A DNA stretch of 64,000 bases, taken from an uncultured Alistipes sp. Its GTDB lineage: Bacteria; Bacteroidota; Bacteroidia; Bacteroidales; Rikenellaceae. Location of the stretch: NCBI GenBank assembly GCA_944321765.1, contig CALUMQ010000032.1, positions 1-64,000 on the forward strand, given 5' to 3'. The translations under genes and the position numbers were made by a program. Below the pieces are notes generated by a model that worked only from the letters and a program-made list of their open reading frames with translations, ran no database searches and was not told where the DNA came from. Shown here one piece after another: positions 23,780-32,463 of this stretch (the first letter of the stretch is position 1; each line of letters begins with the position of its first letter).

Positions 23780-24304
23780 ATGAAAGAGACACTAAACGTA
23801 AACATCGGCTCCATGGCGTTCACCATCGACCGCGACGCCTATCAGGCTCTGGAGCGCTACTTCGAGGAGATCCGCCGACGCCTGCCTGCCGGCGACACCG
23901 AGACGATGAACGACATCGAGACCCGCCTTGCAGAGATCCTTCTCGAGAAGGTTCCCTCGACCATGCACGTCGTCACGCTCGAGACCGCACGCGCGGCCAT
24001 GGCACGTCTGGGGGCTCCCTCCGAGTTCGGCGAGCCCCGCGACGCCTCAACCGACGCCGCCGAAGGTGCGGATCCCGCCGCCACACAACCTCCCGTGCGC
24101 AAACTCTACCGTTCGCGCACCGACCGTTCGATTGCCGGCATCTGCGGAGGTCTGGCCGCCTATTTCGACGCCGACCCCACGATGATCCGACTCGTCACGC
24201 TGCTGCTCATCCTCTTCGGAGGACTCTCGATCTGGGCCTACATCATCCTCTGGATCGTCATCCCCGAGGAGCCCGTCCGACCGTACAACCCCTTTACCAG
24301 ATAA
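23780..24304 (+). CDS. PspC-domain membrane protein with N-terminal helical region
   Basis: A 174-residue protein. I chose ATG 23780 (MKETLNVNIG) because upstream codons lie within the promoter region. Residues 1-75 form a helical domain (FTIDRDAYQALERYFEEI... DIETRLAEILLE) shared with the protein at 25777-27063. The PspC domain spans about 105-170, with RSIAGICGGLAAYFDADPTM and a membrane helix LLLILFGGLSIWAYIILWIVI. PspC proteins sense envelope stress in phage-shock systems. It is first of five tightly spaced genes (5 nt to the next). Confidence 0.88.
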   Translation: MKETLNVNIGSMAFTIDRDAYQALERYFEEIRRRLPAGDTETMNDIETRLAEILLEKVPSTMHVVTLETARAAMARLGAPSEFGEPRDASTDAAEGADPAATQPPVRKLYRSRTDRSIAGICGGLAAYFDADPTMIRLVTLLLILFGGLSIWAYIILWIVIPEEPVRPYNPFTR

Positions 24305-24309
24305 CCGAT

Positions 24310-24519
24310 ATGGAGACGGAAAACAACCACAGACTGCAACGATCCCCCAACAGGATGATCGCCGGCGTATGTGCCGGAATAGCGGAATTCTTCGGGCTCA
24401 ACGTCACGTCGGTCCGCCTGGCCACGCTGCTGCTGCTCCTCTTCGGAGGACTCTCGCTCTGGGTCTACATCATGCTCTGGCTGATCATGCCCCGGGCCCC
24501 CAAAAAGACAAACGTATAA
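24310..24519 (+). CDS. Small PspC-domain membrane protein
   Basis: A 69-residue protein that is little more than one PspC domain: RMIAGVCAGIAEFFGLNVTS followed by a membrane helix (LLLLLFGGLSLWVYIMLWLIM). It is very similar to the C-terminal half of the preceding gene product, suggesting a local duplication. It begins 5 nt after that gene and ends 4 nt before the PadR gene. Probable partner in an envelope-stress response. Confidence 0.88.
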   Translation: METENNHRLQRSPNRMIAGVCAGIAEFFGLNVTSVRLATLLLLLFGGLSLWVYIMLWLIMPRAPKKTNV

Positions 24520-24523
24520 CGAT

Positions 24524-24868
24524 ATGGCTGAAGACAACGTAAAAGCGCAAATGCGCAAAGGCATTCTGGAGTATTGCATCCTCGCCATTCTCTCGCGCGG
24601 GGATTCGTATGCTCCGAAGATCATCGCCGAGCTCAAGCAGGCCGAGATGATCGTCGTCGAGGGTACACTCTACCCGATCCTCACGCGCCAGAAGAACGCG
24701 GGACTGCTCACCTACCGCTGGGAAGAGTCGCCCCAGGGACCTCCCCGCAAATACTACACGCTCACCGACAAGGGCCGCGAATACCTGGTGGCGCTCGACG
24801 AGGCCTGGGCGGAGCTCGTCAAGCAGATCGAACGCATCCGCCACGGAAACGCCGACTCCGGCATCTGA
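24524..24868 (+). CDS. PadR-family transcriptional regulator
   Basis: A 114-residue winged-helix protein of the short PadR type (PadR subfamily 2): MRKGILEYCILAILSRGDSYAPKI at the start, VVEGTLYPILTRQKNAGL recognition helix, and YYTLTDKGREYL wing and dimerisation helix. These proteins are usually repressors that respond to small molecules or membrane stress. The palindrome at 23675-23697 upstream of the operon is the obvious target. No second ligand-binding domain is present. Confidence 0.92.
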   Translation: MAEDNVKAQMRKGILEYCILAILSRGDSYAPKIIAELKQAEMIVVEGTLYPILTRQKNAGLLTYRWEESPQGPPRKYYTLTDKGREYLVALDEAWAELVKQIERIRHGNADSGI

Positions 24869-24889
24869 CACACGAAACACCATCACGTC

Positions 24890-25744
24890 ATGAAAAAAAC
24901 ACTCATTCTGCTCATCGCGCTGGCCGCCGCATGCACGCTGGCCGTACACAACACCTGCCAGGCGGCCTGGCCGTTCGGCAAACGCATCAAGGGAAGCGAG
25001 CGAATCGTCACGAAGAATCTCGACGCTCCGGACTTCGACGCCCTCAGCGCCGCACGCGGCGTACGCGTGGTGCTCTCCTCCGAGGCCCGGGGGATGCGCA
25101 TCGACGCCAACGACAACCTGATCGACTGGGTGGTCACCGAGGTCAACGACGGAACGCTCGAAGTGACCATCGACAAGGCCATCACCAGCGTCTCGGATGT
25201 CAACGTCACGGTGACCCTTCCCGCTCCCAAGGACAAGATCCGCTCCCTCGAGGCAACGAGCTCCGCCCGGATCGAGAGCGATGCGACGCTCAAGGCCGAC
25301 CGTGCACGAATCGAGGCTTCGAGCGCCGCCGAGATCAGGACGTCGCTCCGCGCCGACGGATGTGCCGTTGCCGCGTCGAGTGCCGCCGAGATAGAGATCG
25401 AACTCACGACCCAGTCGTGTTCGTTCGCCGCCTCGAGTGCCGCGAAGATCCGGGCGACGGTCGAGACCACCGACTGCTCGGTCACCGCGTCGAGCGCCGC
25501 AAAGATCATCGTCAAGGGAGAGACCGGGAACCTCTCGGCCAAGGCAAGCTCGGCGGCCGATATCGTCGCCTCCGAACTCGCGGCGGACAACGCCTCGGCC
25601 GAGGCATCGAGTGGCGCCGGGATCGACGTCAACTGCCGGAAGGCGCTCAACGCCCGGGCTTCGAGCGGTGCCGACGTCCGCTACCGGGGCGACTGCAGCG
25701 TCGAGTCCGAGAAATCGAGCGGCGGCAGCGTCCGTCGCAGCTAA
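24890..25744 (+). CDS. GIN/DUF2807 domain exported protein with beta-helix repeats
   Basis: A 284-residue protein with a signal peptide (cut near TCQA). The body has the head-GIN-type domain (DUF2807), with FDALSAARGVRVVLS near the start. From about residue 120 there is a repeating unit of about 20 residues with consensus ASSAA(E/K/D)I (six or more copies: SSAAEIR, SSAAEIE, SSAAKIR, SSAAKII, SSAADIV, SSGAGID), the pattern of a right-handed beta-helix. Expected location is the periplasm or cell surface. Its presence in PspC/PadR operons is common in Bacteroidetes, but the function is unknown. Confidence 0.85.
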   Translation: MKKTLILLIALAAACTLAVHNTCQAAWPFGKRIKGSERIVTKNLDAPDFDALSAARGVRVVLSSEARGMRIDANDNLIDWVVTEVNDGTLEVTIDKAITSVSDVNVTVTLPAPKDKIRSLEATSSARIESDATLKADRARIEASSAAEIRTSLRADGCAVAASSAAEIEIELTTQSCSFAASSAAKIRATVETTDCSVTASSAAKIIVKGETGNLSAKASSAADIVASELAADNASAEASSGAGIDVNCRKALNARASSGADVRYRGDCSVESEKSSGGSVRRS

Positions 25745-25776
25745 ACCGACCCATCACACACTGAGAACCCACAAAA

Positions 25777-27063
25777 ATGAAAGAGGTAAAAAAATGCAGC
25801 ATATCGGGGGTGGCATTCACCATGGATACCGATGCCTACGAGGCCCTCGACAACTATCTGAAGAGTCTGCAAAAGAGCTATGCGAACAATCCCGACGGCG
25901 CGGAGATCATCGCCGACATCGAGGCGCGGATCGCCGAACTGATCCTCTCGGCGCAGGACAACACGCGCGTGGTGGAGAAGCCGCTGATGATGAACATCAT
26001 CCAGCAGATGGGCTCCGCCGAGGACATCTCCGACGAGAGCTCCGACCGCGACCTGCAGTACGACACGCCCCGCATCCCGCGCCGCCTCTACCGCGACACG
26101 GAGAACGCCAAGCTCGGAGGCGTCTGCGCCGGCATCGGCAAGTATTTCGACATGGATCCCGTCTGGGTGCGCCTGGCCTTCTTCCTGCCACTGCTGCTCA
26201 CCTGCTTCTCGGGCATACCCTTCCTGTTCTGGTTCGGACCCCTGTTCGGCAATCTCTTCGGCATCCTGCTCATCTGCTACTTCATCATGTGGTTTGCCGT
26301 GCCCGCGGCCCGCTCCGCGCGCCAGAAGCTCGAGATGAACGGCGAAAAGATCACCGCCCAGTCGATCGGCGAGGTGACGACGGCCGCCGCCAACAACGAA
26401 CCCGACGCCAAGGCGCGGCCCATCATTGCCGAGGCGGTATCGCTTTTCGGAAAGATCGTGCTCATCCTGCTGAAGATCTTCGCCGGGATCCTCGTCTTCG
26501 GACTCATCATGGGGGCCTGCGCGCTGATCATCGGACTCTTCGCCGTGGTGATCGGAGGTCCGGAGCAGATCCATCTCTACAAACTGGCCGACTTCTCGCT
26601 CTGGGTGCCCATCCTGGGAATCTTCATCGTCCTGATCCCGGTCATCCTGCTGATCTACGTGCTGATGTGTCTGATCGCCTCGCGCAAGCCCGGCGGACGG
26701 GCCGTGCTGGTCATCTTCCTGCTCTGGATCCTCTCGATCATCGCCTGCTCGGTCATCGCCATCCGGGAGAACGTCAGCGAAAAGCTCCGCAACAAACGCA
26801 ACAAGATCGAACAGGTTCTCAACAGCGAGATCGTCATCGACGGCGACACCATGACCCTGGAGCGGCTGCTCGACGAGTTCGATGACAAAAGCGTCGTCGA
26901 GGAGGGGCGTCGCTCGGTGCACATCTCCGTGCCGTCGAAGTCGCTCGACATCCTGGTCGACAAGAGCAGGGGCGAACTGAAGATCGACGCCGAAGGGAAT
27001 ACGGTACTGCTCCGCGCCGCACAGGGTGACTCCACAACCGTAGAGCCCACGGTGGGACAATGA
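25777..27063 (+). CDS. PspC-domain multi-pass membrane protein
   Basis: A 428-residue protein. The N-terminal 80 residues repeat the helical domain of the first operon gene (FTMDTDAYEALDNYLKSLQ... ADIEARIAELIL). A PspC domain follows at about 105-175 (KLGGVCAGIGKYFDMDPVWV plus membrane helices). Further membrane segments lie at about 225-250, 270-300 and 305-330, and a C-terminal soluble part after 340 (helical then strand-rich) ends in a low-complexity tail. It is the last gene of the PspC/PadR operon. Probably an integral envelope-stress component. Confidence 0.85.
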   Translation: MKEVKKCSISGVAFTMDTDAYEALDNYLKSLQKSYANNPDGAEIIADIEARIAELILSAQDNTRVVEKPLMMNIIQQMGSAEDISDESSDRDLQYDTPRIPRRLYRDTENAKLGGVCAGIGKYFDMDPVWVRLAFFLPLLLTCFSGIPFLFWFGPLFGNLFGILLICYFIMWFAVPAARSARQKLEMNGEKITAQSIGEVTTAAANNEPDAKARPIIAEAVSLFGKIVLILLKIFAGILVFGLIMGACALIIGLFAVVIGGPEQIHLYKLADFSLWVPILGIFIVLIPVILLIYVLMCLIASRKPGGRAVLVIFLLWILSIIACSVIAIRENVSEKLRNKRNKIEQVLNSEIVIDGDTMTLERLLDEFDDKSVVEEGRRSVHISVPSKSLDILVDKSRGELKIDAEGNTVLLRAAQGDSTTVEPTVGQ

Positions 27064-27179
27064 CACGCCGGCCGGAGGCTCCGAAACGACGGCTTTGCCC
27101 GCGGCAGCCGCTCCGCAGGAGGGGACAACGCCCCGGGAGTGAGCCCGACAGAGAACCTCCGCCCCGAAAAACAACCGCC

Positions 27180-27211
27180 GATGCCGTTTCCCCGCACGGG
27201 GAGGCGGCATC
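27180..27211 (+). terminator. Hairpin after the PspC operon
   Basis: Outer arms GATGCCG/CGGCATC and inner CCCC/GGGG give a strong stem 117 nt after the PspC gene, but there is no clear T tract, and it abuts the pfkA promoter. Function as terminator is likely but not certain. Confidence 0.5.
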
Positions 27212-27214
27212 GCC

Positions 27215-27245
27215 TTTGATAATTCTAAATATATTCGTACCTTTG
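27215..27245 (+). promoter_or_regulatory. Promoter of pfkA
   Basis: TTTG (27215-27218) and TACCTTTG (27238-27245) are 19 nt apart, a textbook Bacteroidetes promoter. The start site should be near 27252, which supports ATG 27274 rather than an upstream in-frame codon at 27247. Confidence 0.75.
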
Positions 27246-27273
27246 GATGGTTTTGTTTTTAATACATGAGAGT

Positions 27274-28254
27274 ATGGCCGGAATCAAATGCATCGGCATT
27301 CTGACCTCGGGCGGCGACGCTCCGGGCATGAATGCGGCGATTCGCGCAGTGACGCGCAGCGCAATCTACAACGGATTCACCGTCAAGGGTATCATGCGCG
27401 GATACAAGGGTCTCGTATTCAACGAGATTGTGGATTTCAAGTCGCAGAGCGTCAGCAACATCATCCAGATGGGAGGCACGATCCTCAAAACGGCGCGCTG
27501 CAAGGAGTTCATGACCGCCGAGGGGCGCAAGCAGGCCTACGACAACATGGTGGCGGCGGGAATCGACGCCCTGGTGGTCATCGGCGGCGACGGATCGCTG
27601 ACCGGCGCCAACATCTTCGCCGCGGAGTACAACGTTCCCATCGTGGGACTCCCCGGAACGATTGACAACGATCTGGGTGGCACCGATTCGACCATCGGTT
27701 ACGATACGGCCCTGAACACCATCGTGCAGGCCGTCGACAAACTCCGCGACACGGCGTCGAGCCACGAGCGCCTCTTCTTCGTCGAGGTGATGGGGCACAC
27801 GGCCGGCTACCTGGCCCTCAACAGCGCCATCGCCACGGGCTCCGAGGCGGCCATCATCCCCGAGATGGAGACCGAAGTCGACCAGCTGGCCGAACTCATC
27901 AACCACGGATTCCGCAAGAGCAAGAACTCGGCGATCGTGATCGTGGCCGAGAACCCCAAGACGGGCGGCGCCACGGCACTTGCCGAACGTGTGAAGAAGG
28001 AGTTCCCGCAGTACGACGCGCGCGTCACGATCCTGGGACACATCCAGCGCGGAGGCTCCCCGACGGCCGTCGACCGCATCCTCGCCTCGCGCATGGGGGA
28101 AGCGGCCATCGAGGCCATCCTCGACGGACAACGCAACGTGATGATCGGCACGATGAACGGCAAGATCGTCTACGTACCCTTCGCCAAGGCCGTGAAACAC
28201 GACAAGGGCATCGACCGCAACGACCTGGAGCTGGTCAAGATCCTCTCGATATAA
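27274..28254 (+). CDS. pfkA: ATP-dependent 6-phosphofructokinase
   Basis: A 326-residue enzyme converting fructose 6-phosphate and ATP to fructose 1,6-bisphosphate, the committing step of glycolysis. Family motifs: [13 protein letters not shown] (ATP site), [17 protein letters not shown] with the catalytic Asp, [33 protein letters not shown] (rather than GGDDT) indicates ATP rather than PPi as phosphoryl donor. Length matches bacterial PfkA. A PfkB-family kinase follows after 20 nt, probably in one operon. Confidence 0.95.
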   Translation: MAGIKCIGILTSGGDAPGMNAAIRAVTRSAIYNGFTVKGIMRGYKGLVFNEIVDFKSQSVSNIIQMGGTILKTARCKEFMTAEGRKQAYDNMVAAGIDALVVIGGDGSLTGANIFAAEYNVPIVGLPGTIDNDLGGTDSTIGYDTALNTIVQAVDKLRDTASSHERLFFVEVMGHTAGYLALNSAIATGSEAAIIPEMETEVDQLAELINHGFRKSKNSAIVIVAENPKTGGATALAERVKKEFPQYDARVTILGHIQRGGSPTAVDRILASRMGEAAIEAILDGQRNVMIGTMNGKIVYVPFAKAVKHDKGIDRNDLELVKILSI

Positions 28255-28274
28255 TCCCGCGCATCCGCACAACC

Positions 28275-29282
28275 ATGAAGATAAAACGCGTCATCGGCAT
28301 CGGCAATGCCCTCACGGACATGCTCGTCAACCTGCGGACCGACTCCGCTCTGGGACGGTTCGAACTCGCCAAAGGCTCGATGAGCCTCGTGGACACCCGT
28401 CTGCAGACGGAGATCTCGAAATCCGTCGCCGGACTCCCCTATTCGCTCTCGCTCGGCGGGTCGGCCGGCAACACGATCCGCGCCATGGCGCGCCTGGGCT
28501 GCCGCGTGGGATTCATCGGCAAGGTGGGGCCCGATACCACGGGTGACTTCTTCATCCAGGCGCTCGAGAACCTCGGCATCGAACCGATTGTCTTCCGCGG
28601 CAAGGAGCGTTCGGGCAAGTGCGTGTCGCTGATCTCCCCCGACGGCGAGCGCACGATGGTCACCCACCTCGGCGCGGCCCTCGAACTGTCGGAGGAGGAG
28701 ATCGAGCCGACGATCTTCGACGGATACGACTGTCTCTACGTCGAGGGATACCTCGTGCAGAGCCACGAACTGATCCTCAAGGCGGCGCGCACGGCCAAGA
28801 GCTGCGGGCTGAAGGTGGCCATCGACCTGGCGAGCTTCAACATCGTGGCCGAGAATCTCGACTTCCTGCGTACGCTCGTCGAGCGCTACGTGGACATCGT
28901 CTTCGCCAACGAGGAGGAGGCGAAGACCTTCACCTGCGAAGCCGAGCCGCTCAACGCCCTGCAGACGATCTCGACGATGTGCGACCTGGCCATCGTGAAG
29001 ATCGGCACCAAGGGGGCGCTGATCAAGCAGGGCGACGAGGTCGTGCACGTCGGCATCATGGCCGCCGCCAGGCGGGTCGATACGACGGGCGCCGGAGACT
29101 TCTATGCCGCCGGATTCCTGGCGGGTCTCTGCGACGGGCTTTCGCTGCGGCAGTGCGGCACGATCGGCGCCATCACCGCCGGCAAGGTGATCGAGGTCGT
29201 GGGCACGACCTTCGGCGAGGAGGCCTGGGAGGATATTGACCGGCTGGTCAGCAAGGTCAAGAACGAGAAGTACCTCTTCTGA
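28275..29282 (+). CDS. PfkB-family sugar/nucleoside kinase (adenosine kinase-like)
   Basis: A 335-residue ribokinase/PfkB-superfamily protein. The first signature is SLGGSAGNTIRAMARLG, the second DTTGAGDFYAAGF with catalytic Asp. Overall form resembles the adenosine kinase/inosine kinase branch common in Bacteroidales. The substrate cannot be fixed from the sequence; adenosine or a sugar are both possible. It follows pfkA closely and precedes a strong bidirectional terminator. Confidence 0.9.
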   Translation: MKIKRVIGIGNALTDMLVNLRTDSALGRFELAKGSMSLVDTRLQTEISKSVAGLPYSLSLGGSAGNTIRAMARLGCRVGFIGKVGPDTTGDFFIQALENLGIEPIVFRGKERSGKCVSLISPDGERTMVTHLGAALELSEEEIEPTIFDGYDCLYVEGYLVQSHELILKAARTAKSCGLKVAIDLASFNIVAENLDFLRTLVERYVDIVFANEEEAKTFTCEAEPLNALQTISTMCDLAIVKIGTKGALIKQGDEVVHVGIMAAARRVDTTGAGDFYAAGFLAGLCDGLSLRQCGTIGAITAGKVIEVVGTTFGEEAWEDIDRLVSKVKNEKYLF

Positions 29283-29334
29283 CCCGCCACAGCGCTGCAG
29301 GTGTGCGGGGCGGGATGAAACGCGGAAATGAAAT

Positions 29335-29366
29335 AAGGGGCGGAATCCGTTGCGGATTCCGCCCTT
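29335..29366. terminator. Bidirectional terminator
   Basis: Perfect 14-bp arms, AAGGGGCGGAATCC-like 5' side and GGATTCCGCCCTT 3' side, with a short loop between convergent kinase and glycosyltransferase genes. T-rich only weakly on the plus side. Confidence 0.75.
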
Positions 29367-29386
29367 GTGTCTCTTCGGACCCTCTT

Positions 29387-30301
29387 TCAGACCTCCTCCG
29401 GCGTCCGCGACACCCGGGTGAAGAGCCCGCGGCTGATGCCGCGGCGCAGACGCAGGAGCCACACCGACTTCCGGGGCGGCATCGTGCAGCACAGCAGCAG
29501 CGTGACGCCCCACTTGACCGCTTCGAAAAGCAGCGTCCTCACGACCCGGTGGTGAATCTGCGCCCGCAGACGCTGGCTGACGCCGACGTTGTAGCTCAGG
29601 CGCCGGAAATAATCCTCGGTGAGCTTCCGCGGCGGAATGATGTGCCACATCACCGCACCGGGAACATACCAGATCGTCTCTCCGCCGCGCAGCAGACGTT
29701 CGAAGAGGTCGTTCTCCTCACCGCCGATCAACTCGCCGTTGACGCGTCCGAGCGACGGATCGAAGCCCCCGAATCGCTGCAGCCCCGCGCGGCGGAAGGC
29801 CATGTTGCCCCCTCCGGGGACGCGTCCCGCGGGAAAGGGGCGCACCGCAGGGCCGAAATCCATCGGATTGGCAATCGGCATCTCGACAAAATGCGACATC
29901 CACGTTGGACGCCCTTCGGGGTAGTCGGCGATAATCCGTCCTCCGGCAACCACCGCATCGGGATGCGTGTCGAAAAAGTCGAGGTAGGCCTGCAGAAATC
30001 CCTCATTGACGCGTTCGTCGTCGTCGATGAAGGCCACGAGCGGCGCCCGGGCCTCGGAGAGTCCCCGGTTGCGGGCATACGACACACCGGGGCGCCGTTC
30101 GTCCACACGCCGCAGGTTGAACGCCGCATGCCCCCGGGCAAAGGCGTCAAAACGACTGTGCGTATCGTCCGTCGAGTTGTTGTCGACGACCACGCACTCC
30201 CACACGTCGGCCGGCAGCGTCTGCCGGACCACCGACTCGAGGGCCGCAACGAGCTGCGCGGCCCGATTGTGCGTGGGGATGACGAGCGAAATCCGAATCA
30301 T
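29387..30301 (-). CDS. Family 2 glycosyltransferase
   Basis: A 304-residue GT2 protein. The GT-A features are ISLVIPTHNRAAQL at the N-terminus, VVVDNNSTDDT, AFIDDDERV (DxD metal site) and GGEENDLFERLLRGG (acceptor-side ED). One possible membrane helix near 265-285 (LFEAVKWGVTLLLCC). ATG 30301 is chosen; extra upstream codons overlap the opposite promoter. It likely adds a sugar to a surface glycan or lipid-linked acceptor, but it stands alone, so the acceptor is unknown. Confidence 0.88.
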   Translation of the reverse strand: MIRISLVIPTHNRAAQLVAALESVVRQTLPADVWECVVVDNNSTDDTHSRFDAFARGHAAFNLRRVDERRPGVSYARNRGLSEARAPLVAFIDDDERVNEGFLQAYLDFFDTHPDAVVAGGRIIADYPEGRPTWMSHFVEMPIANPMDFGPAVRPFPAGRVPGGGNMAFRRAGLQRFGGFDPSLGRVNGELIGGEENDLFERLLRGGETIWYVPGAVMWHIIPPRKLTEDYFRRLSYNVGVSQRLRAQIHHRVVRTLLFEAVKWGVTLLLCCTMPPRKSVWLLRLRRGISRGLFTRVSRTPEEV

Positions 30302-30335
30302 GGCACGAATGTAACGAAATATCTGCAAAAAAGTA

Positions 30336-30343
30336 TATCTTTG
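30336..30343 (+). promoter_or_regulatory. Putative -7 element (TATCTTTG) for the DsbD gene
   Basis: Exact TAnnTTTG match 31 nt before ATG 30375, which favours that start over ATG 30345. Confidence 0.55.
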
Positions 30344-30374
30344 CATGAAATATCAAACAAGACAACCTCTACCC

Positions 30375-32381
30375 ATGTACAAATCGATCCGCACGATTCT
30401 GACGATGCTGGCCGTCTTCTGCACGGCAGGCCTCTGGGCTCAAAGCGTCTCCTGGACAAGCTCCGTGGAAGCTGTCGAGGGCAACACCTACCGGATTCTT
30501 CTCGAAGCCTCGATTCCCGACACATACCATATGTATGACATGGGCCCCTACGAAGGAGGGCCCAACGCCACGACCATCACCTTTACCCCCTCGGAGGGGA
30601 TCGAGCTCGACGGAGAGGTCGAGCAGCTCTCCACGCCGCACCGCTACTTCGACGAGATGTTCGGCATGGAGATCGGCACCTTCGAGGGCACGGCGCAGTT
30701 TGCACAGCGCGTACGCCTGACGGCGCCCGCGGCATCCGTCAAGGTCGCTCTCGAATGGATGATCTGCGACGATACGAACTGCATGCCTCCCGAGGACACG
30801 GAGCTGACCATCACGGTGCCCGCGGGCGCAGCGGTGGCGGAGGCTCCGGCAACGACACCCTCCGCCGAGGTCTCCCCGGCAGCTGAAGCCGCTCCCGCGG
30901 CCAAGGATGCCGCAGGAGGAGGATCGCTCTGGTCGCTGATCATCGAAGCCATCCTCTGGGGATTCGCCGCCCTCCTGACGCCCTGCGTCTTCCCGATGGT
31001 GCCGATGACCGTCTCGTACTTCCTCAAGGGCGAGGGCGGCCCGACGATGGGACGCCTGCGCGCCGCCCTGTACGGACTCTTCATCGTCCTGCTCTACACG
31101 GTGCCCATCGCCGCAATTATCCTCATCACGCGCATCGTCGGCGGCGACGCCGTGACGGCCGACATCTTCAACTGGCTGGCCACGCACTGGTTGCCGAACA
31201 TCCTCTTCTTCCTCGTCTTCATGGTCTTCGCGGCGTCGTTCTTCGGAGCATTCGAGATCACCATGCCTTCGTGGATGGTCAACAAGAGCGATTCGAAGGC
31301 CGATACCAAGGGCCTCGGAGGCATCTTCTTCCTGGCTCTGACGCTCGTCCTCGTGTCGTTCTCCTGCACGGGCCCCATCGTCGGCTCGGTGCTCATCAAA
31401 TCGACCTCCGGCGAGTTCTGGACCCCGATCATCACCATGCTCGCCTTCTCCGTAGCCTTCGCCCTGCCGTTCACCCTCTTCGCCCTGTTCCCCTCGGTGC
31501 TGAAGAAGATGCCCAAGAGCGGCGGATGGCTCAACTCCGTGAAGGTCGTGCTGGGATTCATCGAGGTGGCTCTCGGCATGAAGTTCCTCTCGGTGGCCGA
31601 CCAGACCTACCACTGGGGACTCCTCGACCGCGAGATCTACCTCGCCGTATGGATCGTCGTCTTCTCGCTGCTGGGACTCTACCTGCTGGGGAAACTCCGC
31701 TTCGCCCATGACGACGAAGTCACGCACCTCGGCGTGGGACGTCTCGCGCTGGCCATCATCGTCTTCTCGTTTGTCGTCTACCTCATCCCCGGCATGTGGG
31801 GCGCTCCGCTCAAGGGCCTTTCGGGATACCTCCCGCCGCTCACGACCCAGGACTTCGTGCTCGGAGCCAACACGGCCCCGGCCGCCCCGGCCGCGCAGAA
31901 CAACATGGACGGCACGCGCAAATACAGCGATTTCCTCCACCTCCCGCACGGACTGCAGGGCTTCTTCGACCTCAAGGAGGCCGAGGCCTACGCCGCCAAG
32001 GTCCGGAAACCGATCTTCATCGACTTCACGGGACACGGATGTGTCAACTGCCGCGAAATGGAGGCCCGCGTATGGTCCGACCCCCGGGTGCTGGAGATCC
32101 TCAACAACGACTACGTCATCTGCGCCCTCTATTCGGATGACAAGAAGGTGCTGCCCGAGGAGGACTGGGTGACCACCGAGGCCGGCAAGGTGCTCAAGAG
32201 CCTCGGGAAGATCAACTCCTACTACGCGCTGAAGACCTACGGCGTCAATGCGCAGCCCTACTACGTGCTGCAGGGCAGCGACGGAAAGCCGCTCGTCGAA
32301 CCGCGCGGCTATGACCTCGACGTGGAGGCCTTCATCGACTTCCTCAACCGCGGGAAGGAGGCCTTCGCCCGGGAGCGGTAA
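30375..32381 (+). CDS. dsbD: Thiol:disulfide interchange protein, DsbD family
   Basis: A 668-residue membrane protein that carries reducing power from cytoplasmic thioredoxin to the periplasm. All three DsbD modules are present. The signal peptide is followed by a periplasmic alpha domain (about 25-150) with a Cys pair ICDDTNC; then an eight-helix transmembrane domain (about 195-480) with redox Cys in LLTPCVFPM and FSCTGP; then a C-terminal thioredoxin domain with GHGCVNCREME (CVNC). Length and order match DsbD proper. Convergent to a cysteine synthase gene across a terminator. Confidence 0.93.
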   Translation: MYKSIRTILTMLAVFCTAGLWAQSVSWTSSVEAVEGNTYRILLEASIPDTYHMYDMGPYEGGPNATTITFTPSEGIELDGEVEQLSTPHRYFDEMFGMEIGTFEGTAQFAQRVRLTAPAASVKVALEWMICDDTNCMPPEDTELTITVPAGAAVAEAPATTPSAEVSPAAEAAPAAKDAAGGGSLWSLIIEAILWGFAALLTPCVFPMVPMTVSYFLKGEGGPTMGRLRAALYGLFIVLLYTVPIAAIILITRIVGGDAVTADIFNWLATHWLPNILFFLVFMVFAASFFGAFEITMPSWMVNKSDSKADTKGLGGIFFLALTLVLVSFSCTGPIVGSVLIKSTSGEFWTPIITMLAFSVAFALPFTLFALFPSVLKKMPKSGGWLNSVKVVLGFIEVALGMKFLSVADQTYHWGLLDREIYLAVWIVVFSLLGLYLLGKLRFAHDDEVTHLGVGRLALAIIVFSFVVYLIPGMWGAPLKGLSGYLPPLTTQDFVLGANTAPAAPAAQNNMDGTRKYSDFLHLPHGLQGFFDLKEAEAYAAKVRKPIFIDFTGHGCVNCREMEARVWSDPRVLEILNNDYVICALYSDDKKVLPEEDWVTTEAGKVLKSLGKINSYYALKTYGVNAQPYYVLQGSDGKPLVEPRGYDLDVEAFIDFLNRGKEAFARER

Positions 32382-32400
32382 AAACAGCACTCAGGACATG

Positions 32401-32437
32401 AAAAATCCCGTTGCAGAGTCTTGCAACGGGATTTTTT
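32401..32437. terminator. Bidirectional terminator between dsbD and cysteine synthase
   Basis: Perfect 12-bp arms AATCCCGTTGCA/TGCAACGGGATT, flanked by five A on one side and TTTTT on the other, so it can act in both directions. Confidence 0.9.
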
Positions 32438-32463
32438 GCTGCGCAGGCGTAGCAAAAAACTCC

